DNA from: Betaproteobacteria bacterium
Lineage (GTDB): Bacteria > Pseudomonadota > Gammaproteobacteria > Burkholderiales > Usitatibacteraceae
DNA length: 64,000 nt
Assembly (NCBI GenBank): GCA_016791265.1
Contig: JAEUMY010000023.1
Span: 186,001-250,000 of the forward strand
Direction: 5' to 3'
In this document: positions 1 to 8,508 of the stretch, one piece after another
Numbering within the stretch: position 1 is the stretch's first letter
How the letters are laid out: the number at the start of each line of letters is the position of its first letter
Program-made: the position numbers and the translations under genes
The notes under the pieces: model-generated
Told to the model about the DNA's origin: nothing
The model's database searches: none
The model's input: the letters and a program-made list of their open reading frames with translations, nothing else

Positions 1-1642
1 CGGTCAAGTCAACGCGTATGGCATCCAGCACATCCTCCGCGATAGTCACCTTTCCAGAGCAGTGCTTCAGCGTGGCCTCGTTCATGTGGTGCTTGAAGAA
101 GAGCACCTGCGTCAGCTTTGTCTGCGCGGTGAGGGAGAACGCCATCAGGGTGACGAGGAAGCCGCCGCCTTCGGCGGGTTCAGCCAGGGTGACCTGGAAC
201 TTGGCGGCGTGGGCGCTCTGTGATTCCTGGTTGAACAGCGTGATCCAGGGGCTGTCCTTGTTCATGCTCTGCAACGCCTCCAGCGTGGTCTTCAGCAGCT
301 GCAAAGCGGCGGTTTGCGGTCCCAGCAGCGCGGCGGCCACGGTGAGAATCGCCTGATGGGCCTCGAAGCCTTCGCTGCTTTCCTGGTACTCGCGGAAGTC
401 CATGTCCTGCGCAACCCAGCCCAGGTCGCGCAGCGCACGAAAGTAGCTCGCGTACCAGTCATGCACGCGCTCGGGATCTCCCACCTCCTGCTTCGCCACA
501 AGCTGGGCGAACAGGCAGCAGTTGGTAATGTCCTTGCGGCGCTCAGCCGTCACGCCTTCGACGAAGGACACCACGCTGGAGCCCATGACGGCTGACTGGT
601 TCTTGTTGGAGTCGTATAGGCTGGTTGCGAGGTCAGTCCCGGTGTCTTCGGTCGCGGTTGCGCTGCGGCTGCGTTTCAGGGCGAGCGGGGCGGGAGGGTT
701 GGGGAGCTGGACGGCGCGCACACGAGCCAAGGCCTTCGCGGGTGTGGTGAAGGATTGCGCAGCGGCATTCGAGCGCGCTTTCGCTGGCTTGGCTTTGGTT
801 CCGGGCAACTGCATGCTGGCGATGCCGAGAAACGGCTGGTCGAGGTTAGTGCCGCGCCCCTCCAGTTGCGGTACTTGATCGAATCCGCCGTTTGCAAGGT
901 TCTTCAGCAGTGTCTTGTGGAGAGCCCGATAGGTTGGTGTGGTCGTGCCGGCGGCTTTGAGCGTGTTCACGAGATTGAACGTCAACGCGCCGTTGTAGTC
1001 GCCATCCAGGAACGCATCGGCGGACGTTTGGCTGTCGCGGCAGCCCGTGATGAGCACTTCGCCGATGTCAACGGTGACGACATCGCCGGCCTCGCGCGAA
1101 CGGTGGCTGGAAGCATGCAGCCCCCGCCTGTTCTTTGGCTGAATCTGCTTCTGGTACAAATAGTCGGGGGCCGGACAGTAACGCGCCACACGGTACGCGT
1201 CGGGTCGAAGCACGGCGCGCGTGTTGGATCCGGAGTGGCAGCAGTCCATCACTACTGTGAAGTGCACATCCTTCTTCAGCTTGTTGAACGCCTTGCGCAG
1301 CCAGTCGTCGATGAGCGGCTTGTCCCAATCCATTTCGTAGGTGCAGAGGACTTCGTCGGTGTCTTCGTCGGCGTCACCGAGACTTGGCACATAGGAGCCG
1401 TGACCGGAAAAGTGGAAGTAGAGCGTGTCGCCCTTCTTGCCTCCGGCGATGAGTGCCTTGATCGCTTTTTCAATCGCGACCCGGGTTGCCTGCTTGTCGA
1501 TCAGCAGGGTAATGTCACCAGTCTTGAACCCGAATCGCTGGATCAGCACGTCGCGCATGTTCTTAACGTCGTTCACGCAGCCGCGCAGATCACCGATTTC
1601 CTTGTAGTCGTTGATGCCGACCAGCACTGCTTTCTTCGCCAT
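1..1642 (-). CDS. Caspase-family (C14, orthocaspase-like) protein, 3' end outside window
   Basis: I translated this reading frame by hand from ATG at 1642 down to base 1; it stays open with no stop, so about 547 residues of a longer protein are present. The start is preceded by GGGGGA. An N-terminal caspase p20-like domain carries HFSGHG (catalytic His, near residue 87) and DCCHSG (catalytic Cys, near residue 147). Further on, ITGCRDSQTSADA and QVPQLEG match the small-subunit region of prokaryotic caspases. After about residue 290 a basic, Ala/Pro-rich linker leads into a C-terminal region I do not recognise. The family is cysteine proteases; the substrate is unknown. No signal peptide, so probably cytoplasmic. 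No copy of the 12-bp palindrome lies in it. Confidence 0.85.
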   Translation of the reverse strand, partial: MAKKAVLVGINDYKEIGDLRGCVNDVKNMRDVLIQRFGFKTGDITLLIDKQATRVAIEKAIKALIAGGKKGDTLYFHFSGHGSYVPSLGDADEDTDEVLCTYEMDWDKPLIDDWLRKAFNKLKKDVHFTVVMDCCHSGSNTRAVLRPDAYRVARYCPAPDYLYQKQIQPKNRRGLHASSHRSREAGDVVTVDIGEVLITGCRDSQTSADAFLDGDYNGALTFNLVNTLKAAGTTTPTYRALHKTLLKNLANGGFDQVPQLEGRGTNLDQPFLGIASMQLPGTKAKPAKARSNAAAQSFTTPAKALARVRAVQLPNPPAPLALKRSRSATATEDTGTDLATSLYDSNKNQSAVMGSSVVSFVEGVTAERRKDITNCCLFAQLVAKQEVGDPERVHDWYASYFRALRDLGWVAQDMDFREYQESSEGFEAHQAILTVAAALLGPQTAALQLLKTTLEALQSMNKDSPWITLFNQESQSAHAAKFQVTLAEPAEGGGFLVTLMAFSLTAQTKLTQVLFFKHHMNEATLKHCSGKVTIAEDVLDAIRVDLT

Positions 1643-2108
1643 GATTTCCCCCTTGAAAGTCACGTCATGCATGGAATATCCGCTTGCTCAATCTCCTTGT
1701 CGGTGCATCGCTCACTTCGGTCTTGGCTTAGTCAATACTTTCTAGAGACTTGGCGCGCCGTTGCCACGCAGGCCGCGCGGTCTCTGCACTTTGACCAACT
1801 GGAACGTTTTCTTGAACGGGAGATGGCCAAATCGGCACCTCCCGATAACTGCAAACAGGCTTGAACCCCAAAGCACACTACTCGGATCGGGTCCGCGCGT
1901 CCCCACCAACCTTTGTAGGGTTTTGCCCATTTTCTGAACAATTTTCTGTAACAAGCCCGCCCGCCCCCTCACCGGCCTGAAACTGGTATTGCCCAAGCCC
2001 CCGTTTGCCTGCATTTCATCCACTACCACCAGCATTTCATCCCTTCCCGGCTGAACTCCCCGCGCGCCTCGCCTAACCTCCGCCAATCTAACTTTCGCGG
2101 GGCCGGCC
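1643..2108. other. Intergenic region without recognisable gene
   Basis: 466 bp between the divergent caspase gene and the ABC ATPase gene. It must hold promoters for both. I see no convincing ORF, RNA gene or strong hairpin. The part just before 2109 is C-rich with no clear Shine-Dalgarno sequence. Confidence 0.5.
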
Positions 2109-2969
2109 ATGCTTTCGATTCACCACGTCACCAAGACCTATGGAAAAGTCACTGCCGTCGATGACTTGTCGCTCGAACTGAAGCCCGGCGTGGTCGGGCT
2201 GATCGGGCACAACGGGGCGGGGAAGACGTCGCTCATGCAGATGATCGTGACGCTCACCAAGCCGACATCCGGGCGGATTGAATTCAACGGCGTGGATATC
2301 GCCAAGCGGCCGGATGCGATCCGCACCCGCCTGGGTTTCCTGCCGCAGGATTTCGGCGTGTATCCGCATCTCACGGCGCGGGAGTTCCTGCGCTACTTCG
2401 CCGCGCTGAAAGGCGTGGCCGATGGCGGGCGCATCCAGCATCTTCTGGAGAAGGTCAACCTCCATGAACACGCGGATCGGCTGGCGGCCACCTTCTCTGG
2501 CGGCATGCGCCAGCGGCTGGGTATCGCGCAGGCGCTCTTGAACGACCCCGACATTCTCATCGTCGATGAACCGACTGCCGGCCTGGACCCGGGCGAGCGG
2601 CTGCGCTTCCGCCATCTGCTGGCCGAGATCGGCTTCGAGAAGCTGGTGATCGTGTCGACGCACATCGTGTCGGACATCGAGAACATGGCGCAGCAGATCG
2701 CGGTGATGAAGGCGGGCAAGCTGATTGCGTTTTCCACGCCCGAGACGATTCTCGCCAGCGCACGCGGTCAGGTGTGGGAGCTGTCGGTCGATGCGCCGTC
2801 GTATGCAGAGCTGGCGGCCAGCAAGAAGGTCTTGCAGGCGCAGCGCGAGGGCGATCGCTATCTCTTGCGGCTGGTGCAGGGCTCCGCGCCGTCGCCCGGC
2901 GCGCGCCAGGTCGAGCCAAGTCTGGAAGAGGCGCTGATGACGTCGCAGTATCTGGCGCAGGCGGCTTGA
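2109..2969 (+). CDS. ABC transporter ATP-binding protein (ABC-2 / drug-export type)
   Basis: 286 residues, a single nucleotide-binding domain that energises an ABC-2 type exporter at the inner membrane. Walker A GHNGAGKT is at residues 33-40, the signature FSGGMRQR at 129-136, Walker B ILIVDEP at about 149-155, and the switch histidine in STHIV near 185. The usual C-terminal accessory region follows. The next gene encodes a matching multi-pass permease. Only a short spacer holding one palindrome copy (2978-2989) and a GC-rich hairpin element separates them, so the two probably form one transporter operon. The transported substrate cannot be told from sequence. Confidence 0.9.
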   Translation: MLSIHHVTKTYGKVTAVDDLSLELKPGVVGLIGHNGAGKTSLMQMIVTLTKPTSGRIEFNGVDIAKRPDAIRTRLGFLPQDFGVYPHLTAREFLRYFAALKGVADGGRIQHLLEKVNLHEHADRLAATFSGGMRQRLGIAQALLNDPDILIVDEPTAGLDPGERLRFRHLLAEIGFEKLVIVSTHIVSDIENMAQQIAVMKAGKLIAFSTPETILASARGQVWELSVDAPSYAELAASKKVLQAQREGDRYLLRLVQGSAPSPGARQVEPSLEEALMTSQYLAQAA

Positions 2970-2977
2970 TCGTGGGT

Positions 2978-2989
2978 GCGAATATTCGC
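2978..2989. repeat. Palindrome copy between ABC ATPase and permease genes
   Basis: Perfect GCGAATATTCGC in TGCG...CGCA context, 8 bp after the ATPase stop codon. One of seven non-coding copies of the family described in the entry spanning the window. Confidence 0.95.
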
Positions 2990-3041
2990 AGTGTCGGCGT
3001 GGGCGACTTGGTGCAGCCCGGTCAAGATTTGCTACACCGGG

Positions 3042-3080
3042 CACCCCCACCCCGGCCCTCCCCCCTCAAGGGGGAGGGAG
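3042..3080. repeat. GC-rich dispersed hairpin repeat (C-run / G-run element)
   Basis: A run of C/CCT is followed after a short loop by its G-rich complement (stem around 3056-3078). A similar element sits in frame inside hrpA at 44950-44994. Such C-rich/G-rich hairpins are commonly scattered in GC-rich proteobacterial genomes. Here it occupies the leader of the permease gene and may have altered the original start region. Confidence 0.65.
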
Positions 3081-3115
3081 CGGTCAATCCCACCGTCGCT
3101 TCCGTCCTCTTCACC

Positions 3116-4651
3116 ATGGTCGCCAACGAGGTGCGCCTGCGCGCGCGCCGGGTGTCGACGCTGGTCATCTTCTTCGTCACCGTCTGGCTCGCGTGGTCCA
3201 TGGTCGTGGACCCGGCCGGCGGCCAATCGATGATCGTCTCCAAGGGCCAGCGGTTCCTCTACAACAGCGAGGCCCTGGCGCTGGGCAGCGCAGTGCTGGT
3301 GAGTTTCATCGCGGGCATCGCCGGCTTTTATCTTGCCCGGGGACGCATGCGCGAGGACGTCCTGCATGGTGTCGGCGGTCTCTTGGCCTCCACGCCGGTG
3401 AGCAACACGCTGCTGGTGCTGGCGCGCTGGGCGGGTGCCGTGGTGTACCTGGCCACGCTGATGGGCGCGGTGATGCTGACGATGATGGTGCTGCAGATGG
3501 TGCGCGGCGACGGGCCGGTGCAGCCGCTCGTGTTCCTGCGCACCTATGCCTTGCTGCTGCTGCCGTCGCTCATGTTCGCGGCGAGTGTCGCCATTCTTTG
3601 CGATGCCTTCGCACCCTTGATGGGCAAGCTGGGCGACGTGCTGTACTTCATGCTCTGGGTGGGGCAGTTCGGCTCGATGCCGTCGTCGTTGGCCAAGGGT
3701 GTCGATGCCATGCCCTGGCTGTCGGTGTTCGACTTTTCCGGGCTGTCGGCGGCGGTCATCGGCCTGCAGAAACAACTGGGCACGACCTCCTTCTCCTTCG
3801 GCGGCGGCAGCTTCAATGCGGCGCTGCCGGTGCTGACCCTGGGCGAGTGGTGGACAGCCGAGATGGTCGCCATGCGGCTCGCGAGCATGGTGCTCACGAT
3901 GTTGCCGCTGGTTCTTGCGGTCCTGCTGTTCCATCGCTATTCGCCCGACAAGGTGAAAGCGGGTGCGAAGAAGCGCGTGTCCTTGCTCGCTTGGGCTAAT
4001 GATCGCGTTCGCCCGATCACGCGCGTGCTGGTGCCGCTCCTCGCGCTGGCAGCGCGTCTGCCGCGCTGGGTGGGCCAGACCCTGGCGGATGTCGTGCTGG
4101 TGCTGATGGCCAACCCGCTGGCGACGGTTGCGCTCGGTGTGCTCTGGCTCGCCGGCATCATCACCACCCAGGCCGGTCTCACCGGCATGGCCTACATTGG
4201 CGTCGCCATCTGGGGCATCGTCATCTGCGATGTCGCGGCGCGCGATTGGCAGTGCGGCACCGGCGCGCTGACGGCTGTGACACCCGGTGGGGCCACGCGG
4301 CGGCATGTGCGGCAACTCGCGGTGATCTGGTTGCTCGGTGTGCTGTACGCCGCGCCCGTGTTGACGCACTGGGTCGTGACCGCGCCGTTCCGTGCGGCGG
4401 TGCTGACGACGGCGGTGTTCACGTTGGGTGCGCTGGCCCATCTGCTCGCGCAAACCACGCGGAACGGCCGCACGTTTCTGGCGCTCTTCCTGTTCGGACT
4501 CTACCTCAGCACGCAGATCAAGGGTGTGCCGTGGTTCGACGCGCTGGGCACGCATGGCTTCGCGACCGCACACACGACAACCGTGTACTTCGTCGCAGGA
4601 GTGGTCGCCCTGATTTTCGGCGGAGGGTGGAACGCTCGGATCAGCCGGTGA
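3116..4651 (+). CDS. ABC transporter permease, multi-pass membrane protein
   Basis: About 511 residues from ATG 3116. Many hydrophobic segments are visible, including LVIFFVTVWLAWSMVV, ALGSAVLVSFIAGIAGF, VVYLATLMGAVMLTMMVL and several in the C-terminal half, so it is probably a 10-12 helix ABC-2-like permease partnering the ATPase encoded just upstream. The frame is open far upstream (a GTG at 2972 would add residues reading through the palindrome and the GC-rich hairpin), but those codons look like repeat sequence, so I chose the first ATG. There is no clear Shine-Dalgarno sequence, so the start is uncertain. Its end overlaps the convergent serine-hydrolase gene by 11 bp. Confidence 0.75.
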   Translation: MVANEVRLRARRVSTLVIFFVTVWLAWSMVVDPAGGQSMIVSKGQRFLYNSEALALGSAVLVSFIAGIAGFYLARGRMREDVLHGVGGLLASTPVSNTLLVLARWAGAVVYLATLMGAVMLTMMVLQMVRGDGPVQPLVFLRTYALLLLPSLMFAASVAILCDAFAPLMGKLGDVLYFMLWVGQFGSMPSSLAKGVDAMPWLSVFDFSGLSAAVIGLQKQLGTTSFSFGGGSFNAALPVLTLGEWWTAEMVAMRLASMVLTMLPLVLAVLLFHRYSPDKVKAGAKKRVSLLAWANDRVRPITRVLVPLLALAARLPRWVGQTLADVVLVLMANPLATVALGVLWLAGIITTQAGLTGMAYIGVAIWGIVICDVAARDWQCGTGALTAVTPGGATRRHVRQLAVIWLLGVLYAAPVLTHWVVTAPFRAAVLTTAVFTLGALAHLLAQTTRNGRTFLALFLFGLYLSTQIKGVPWFDALGTHGFATAHTTTVYFVAGVVALIFGGGWNARISR

Positions 4652-5987
4652 CGAGCCGCTTGCCGCGTGTTGCGAATATTCGCGTCGGCGGCTGGCGCGA
4701 TGCTGAATCCGCCAGCGGCGGCCGTGGCGTGAGCGCGCCTTGAACTTTGCCGAAATCGAAACCGATCACCGCCTGCGCGGCCAGCGTGCCCAGCTCGGTG
4801 TAGAGCGGCAGGATCGCACCCTTGTCGTTGGGGTAGACGCGGTTGGAGAGCAGGATGAAGGTGGTCTTCGACCACGGATCAATCCACAACACGCAGCCGG
4901 TGAAGCCGGTGTGGCCGTAGCTGCCGACGGGAAAGATCGTGCCGCGCGGGCGGGAGTAGGGCGTGTCGATGTCCCAACCGGCGCTGCGTCGCCAGTGGGC
5001 GGCATCGGCGGACTGCACGGTGGTGAGGCGCGTGATGCTTTCGGGAGACAGGAATCGCTTGCCGTTCATGACGCCGCCATCGACCATCATGCGGGCGAAC
5101 CGGCCGAGGTCGTTCACGGTGGTGAAGAGCCCGGCATGCCCGGCCACGCCGCCCATGAATCGTGCGGTGGGGTCGTGTACCACGCCGCGCAACTCGCTCT
5201 CCCGCGGCACGTCACCGTGCAGGGATCCTTCAACGCTGGCCGCAGTGCGTTGCGTGGGCGCGATCTCACCGGCCTTGAACCGCTCCAATGGCCGATAGCT
5301 GCTGCGACTCATTCCGAGCGGTGCGAATATTCGCGTTGCGGCGAAGCGTTCCAGCGGCTCGCCGCTCACGCGTTCGATGATGAATCCCAGCAGAATGTAG
5401 TTGATGTCGGAATAGCGAAAGAACGTGCCGGGCGCATGCGTGGGCGCTTCGCCGCAGGCGAGTTTCAGTGCGGCGTCCTTGCCGCGCCACGCGGGCTTTG
5501 CGGGCAACCCCGCCTTCAACCCCGAGGTGTGGGTGAGCAGATGGCGGAGTGTCAGCGCGTGGGGCGCATCACGCGCCGGCCCGGCGCACTCCGGCAGATA
5601 GCGCGCCAGTGGCGCCTCCATGTCCAGCTTGCCGTCCTCGATGAGCAGTTGCACCGCTGTGGCGGTGACGATGACCTTGGTGAGCGAGGCGGCATCGAAG
5701 ATCGTGTCGGTGTCGATGGCGCGCGCGTCCGCAGCGTAAGTCTGCCGGCCGTAGCCCTTGACGTAGGCGTCGCTGCCGCGCGCCAGCAGGAAGGCAGCAC
5801 CCGGCATCTGGCGCGTGTCGACATAGCGGGTGATGGCGGCATCGATGGCGGGAAGCTTCGCCGCATCGAGGGCGCGCTGGGGCAGGTTGGCCGGTGACGT
5901 CGACGGACCCGCAGGGTTGGCTAACACCATGCAGCTGCACAGTGCGAGCAGGGCGGCGATGCAGTGGCGGGACACGAGTTGTGGCAT
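4641..5987 (-). CDS. Serine hydrolase, beta-lactamase/esterase family, exported
   Basis: 448 residues from ATG 5987. A hydrophobic N-terminus (CIAALLALCSCMVLA) suggests export, possibly as a lipoprotein. The class C beta-lactamase-like catalytic motifs are present: SLTK at residues 101-104, a YSD triad in FRYSDINYILLG, and HTG in GSYGHTGFTGC. The domain is typical of penicillin-binding-protein-like esterases and peptidases; the substrate cannot be assigned. Two palindrome copies lie in it: 5323-5334 encodes RIFA in the common family motif RIFxPLGM, and 4672-4683 encodes RIFA in the poorly conserved C-terminal tail. The N-terminal extension upstream of 5987 in the same open frame looks non-coding. 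Confidence 0.85.
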   Translation of the reverse strand: MPQLVSRHCIAALLALCSCMVLANPAGPSTSPANLPQRALDAAKLPAIDAAITRYVDTRQMPGAAFLLARGSDAYVKGYGRQTYAADARAIDTDTIFDAASLTKVIVTATAVQLLIEDGKLDMEAPLARYLPECAGPARDAPHALTLRHLLTHTSGLKAGLPAKPAWRGKDAALKLACGEAPTHAPGTFFRYSDINYILLGFIIERVSGEPLERFAATRIFAPLGMSRSSYRPLERFKAGEIAPTQRTAASVEGSLHGDVPRESELRGVVHDPTARFMGGVAGHAGLFTTVNDLGRFARMMVDGGVMNGKRFLSPESITRLTTVQSADAAHWRRSAGWDIDTPYSRPRGTIFPVGSYGHTGFTGCVLWIDPWSKTTFILLSNRVYPNDKGAILPLYTELGTLAAQAVIGFDFGKVQGALTPRPPLADSASRQPPTRIFATRGKRLVTG

Positions 5988-6087
5988 ACCGAGATGAGGA
6001 AATCGTGGGCCTCCGGGTGGAGGCGGGGTTCCAATGGTGGCGCAACGCTCAGGGTCGCGCCACCGCCATTTGTAAGACAATACACGC

Positions 6088-6951
6088 ATGATGAAATCAA
6101 CAACCTTCCAGATTGTCGTGGGGGTGATGGCGACAATCTTCCCTGCGCTGTCGGCACTGGCTGCGGATGAGCGTCTGTCCGATTTCGAGTTCACCCCAAC
6201 CTCCCGTCCGCCGCTCAAGGTGTACATGGCGTTGCCGGCAAAGGTCGCGGCCGACACGCCCATCGTCTTCGCTCTGCACGGCATGACGCGATCCGCCCGG
6301 GCGGTCCGCGATGCCTGGGCGCCTGCGGCGCTGGTGCGAAACGTGATCGTCGTCACCCCGCATTTCGATGCCAAGGCGTACCCGAAGTCTGAGCAGTACA
6401 ACCTGGGCAATACCCGCGACGCGGCGGGCAAGCCGTTGCCGGCGAAAGAGTGGACCTACACCGTGATCGAGGAGCTCTTCGATGCGGTGAAGACGCGCAC
6501 GGGCAGCGCGGTCGGCGAATATTCGCTCTATGGCCACTCGGCCGGTGCGCAGTTCGCGCATCGCCTGTTGCTGATGTTGCCCGCCGCCCGGGTGAAGCGG
6601 GTCATCTCCGCCAATGCGGGCTACTACGTGATGCCGGATGACAGCCCGGCGCCGTTCGGGATGGCCGCGAGCGGCGTCGGCGCTGCACAGGCATGCCGCG
6701 CCTATGGCGTGCCGATGACGCTGCTCATCGGCAATGATGACGATGACCCGAAGCACCACCAGTTGAACAACACGGCGAACGCCAAGGCCCAGGGGCCGCA
6801 CCGTCTGGCACGGGGCTGGCAGTTCTTTCTCGCCACGAAACAGGACGCGGCAGCGAAAAAATGCGTGTATCGCTGGACCGTAGAGACGGTCCCCGGCGCG
6901 GGCCATGACTTTGACAAGATGGCGGTCGCTGCGGCGGCCCGTCTGCCTTGA
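6088..6951 (+). CDS. Exported alpha/beta hydrolase (esterase / depolymerase-like)
   Basis: 287 residues with a cleavable signal peptide (VVGVMATIFPALSALAA). The fold signatures are an oxyanion-type HG in FALHGM (about 64-65), the nucleophile elbow GHSAG with Ser151, and a late GAGHDF carrying the probable catalytic His. This resembles secreted esterases and poly(3-hydroxybutyrate) depolymerase-like enzymes; the substrate is unknown. A palindrome copy (6515-6526) encodes GEYS four residues before the nucleophile elbow. It is the first gene of a close-packed run ending at 9778. ATG 6091 is an equally possible start. Confidence 0.8.
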   Translation: MMKSTTFQIVVGVMATIFPALSALAADERLSDFEFTPTSRPPLKVYMALPAKVAADTPIVFALHGMTRSARAVRDAWAPAALVRNVIVVTPHFDAKAYPKSEQYNLGNTRDAAGKPLPAKEWTYTVIEELFDAVKTRTGSAVGEYSLYGHSAGAQFAHRLLLMLPAARVKRVISANAGYYVMPDDSPAPFGMAASGVGAAQACRAYGVPMTLLIGNDDDDPKHHQLNNTANAKAQGPHRLARGWQFFLATKQDAAAKKCVYRWTVETVPGAGHDFDKMAVAAAARLP

Positions 6952-6962
6952 TCCACTCCGGC

Positions 6963-6974
6963 GCGAATATTCGC
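6963..6974. repeat. Palindrome copy abutting a start codon
   Basis: Perfect GCGAATATTCGC ending on the base before ATG 6975, so it fills the position where a Shine-Dalgarno sequence would normally be. One of seven non-coding copies. Confidence 0.95.
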
Positions 6975-8105
6975 ATGCAACCAGACTTGAGCGATTCCAT
7001 CGAAACACCTCAGCTGTTCCTCGATCTGCCCCGGCTGAGGGCCAACTGCCAGCGCATGCGCAGCCACTTGGCCGGCCATGCCGTGGCGCTGCGGCCGCAT
7101 GTCAAGACCGCCAAGTCGGTGGAGGTGACGCGCATCGCGCTCGGCGCGGACACCGGGCCCATCACGGTCTCGACCTTGAAAGAGGCGGAGCACTTTTTCT
7201 CGCGCGGTTACCGCGACATCCTTTATGCGGTCGGCATCGTGCCCGGCAAGCTTCAGCGCGCCGCCGCGCTGAAGCGCGCAGGCTGCGAAATAAAGTTGGT
7301 GCTCGACACTGCGGTGGCCGCTGCCGCACTCGCCGATTTCTGCGCGAGGGAAGACATTGTCCTGCCCGCACTGGTTGAGATCGATACCGACGGTCACCGT
7401 GCCGGGGTCGCGCCGGACTCGCAGCTGCTGCTCGATATCGGCGCCGTACTCGGTCCGGCCGGGCTGCTGGGCGGCGTGATGACGCACGCGGGCAACTCCT
7501 ACAACTCGCAGAGCACAGCGGATATCCAGGCGTGGGCGCGACGGGAACGTGAAGGCATCGTGCTGGCGGCGGAGCGTCTGCGCGCGGCGGGTCACGCGGT
7601 GCCTGTCGTGTCCGTGGGTTCGACGCCAACGGCCCTGATGGGCACCTCGTTCGCGGGCGTGACCGAGGTGCGGGCGGGTGTGTACATGTTCTTCGATCTG
7701 GTCATGGCGGGCCTTGGCGTCTGCGCGGTTGACGACATCGCGCTCTCGGTGGCGACCACGGTGATTGGGCACCAGGACGAGAAAGGCTGGGTCATCACCG
7801 ACGGCGGCTGGATGGCCCTGTCGCGCGACCGCGGCACGCAGAAGCAAGCGGTCGATCAGGGCTACGGTCTGGTCTGCGATGCGTCCGGAAAGGTGCTGCC
7901 CGGGATTGTCGTTGTCGATGCCAATCAGGAACACGGCGTCATCGCCGCCCGTGATGGCGGCGCGCTGTCGCCGACCGATTTTCCGGTGGGACGGGTGCTC
8001 CGCATCCTGCCCAATCACGCCTGCGCCACCGGCGCGCAGCATCGAGGCTATCTCGTGCTGGATGGCGATCACACGCAACACTGGGAGCGCATCAATGGCT
8101 GGTAA
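6975..8105 (+). CDS. DSD1-family PLP-dependent enzyme (D-threonine aldolase / D-serine dehydratase type)
   Basis: 376 residues from ATG 6975. The N-terminus (TPQLFLDLPRLRANCQRM) and RPHVKTAKS motif with the probable PLP lysine near residue 44 match the fold-type III alanine racemase-like barrel of D-threonine aldolases and D-serine dehydratases. The C-terminal domain contains the metal-ligand type sequence NHAC. A TTG at 6948 overlapping the previous stop codon would add nine residues encoded partly by the palindrome; ATG 6975 matches the usual family length better. The downstream RidA gene overlaps it, which fits, because dehydratases of this kind release enamine intermediates that RidA hydrolyses. 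Confidence 0.85.
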   Translation: MQPDLSDSIETPQLFLDLPRLRANCQRMRSHLAGHAVALRPHVKTAKSVEVTRIALGADTGPITVSTLKEAEHFFSRGYRDILYAVGIVPGKLQRAAALKRAGCEIKLVLDTAVAAAALADFCAREDIVLPALVEIDTDGHRAGVAPDSQLLLDIGAVLGPAGLLGGVMTHAGNSYNSQSTADIQAWARREREGIVLAAERLRAAGHAVPVVSVGSTPTALMGTSFAGVTEVRAGVYMFFDLVMAGLGVCAVDDIALSVATTVIGHQDEKGWVITDGGWMALSRDRGTQKQAVDQGYGLVCDASGKVLPGIVVVDANQEHGVIAARDGGALSPTDFPVGRVLRILPNHACATGAQHRGYLVLDGDHTQHWERINGW

Positions 8106-8508
8106 TGCAGGCAAGCCTGTTCACAAACCCATTCAACCCGATTCCTTCGACATCCCGCGCGGCCACTACAGCCCCGGTTACCAGATCGGCAACATGTTGT
8201 TCATCTCCGGCCAGTTGCCGATCGCGAAAGGCGCGGTGCCGGATGCGTCGATGAGTTTCGAGGCGCAGGTGCGATTGGTCCTTGCGAATATTCGCACTGT
8301 CGTGGAGGCGGCCGGCGGCTCGCTCACCGACATCGCCAAGGTCAATGCGTACATCACCGATATCGCGCTCTGGCCGGAATTCAACCGCATTTACGTGGAG
8401 GTGTTCGGCGACCACAAGCCGGCGCGCGCGGTCGTGCCGGTGCCCGCGCTCAACCACGGCATGAAGCTCGAGGTGGAAGCGGTGGCCGTGGTGGGAGGTG
8501 GCGCATGA
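8095..8508 (+). CDS. ridA: RidA family reactive enamine/imine deaminase
   Basis: 137 residues. The sequence contains IGNMLFISGQLP, the LxNIRTVVEAAGGS helix and PARAVVPVPAL with the conserved Arg of the RidA/YjgF/UK114 family. These proteins hydrolyse 2-aminoacrylate and related enamines produced by PLP enzymes. The start overlaps the end of the DSD1-family gene by 11 bp and its stop overlaps the next start as ATGA, so the three are translationally coupled. The palindrome at 8284-8295 encodes ANIR exactly where the family normally has a NIR/NIK motif, showing how naturally the palindrome can be accommodated. Confidence 0.9.
   Translation: MAGNAGKPVHKPIQPDSFDIPRGHYSPGYQIGNMLFISGQLPIAKGAVPDASMSFEAQVRLVLANIRTVVEAAGGSLTDIAKVNAYITDIALWPEFNRIYVEVFGDHKPARAVVPVPALNHGMKLEVEAVAVVGGGA

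Noticed and set aside
2088..3050. Long minus-strand open frame opposite the ABC ATPase gene
   Set aside because: It mirrors a clear ATPase with all motifs; the translation is Arg/His/Gln-rich without a domain, as expected for antisense frames at high GC.
3032..4573. 513-codon minus-strand open frame opposite the ABC permease
   Set aside because: Low-complexity Gln/Arg/His translation typical of the complement of a hydrophobic membrane protein gene.
6948..6974. TTG start at 6948 for the DSD1-family gene
   Set aside because: It would add nine residues read from the stop region and the palindrome; the family starts near ATG 6975. Not fully excluded.
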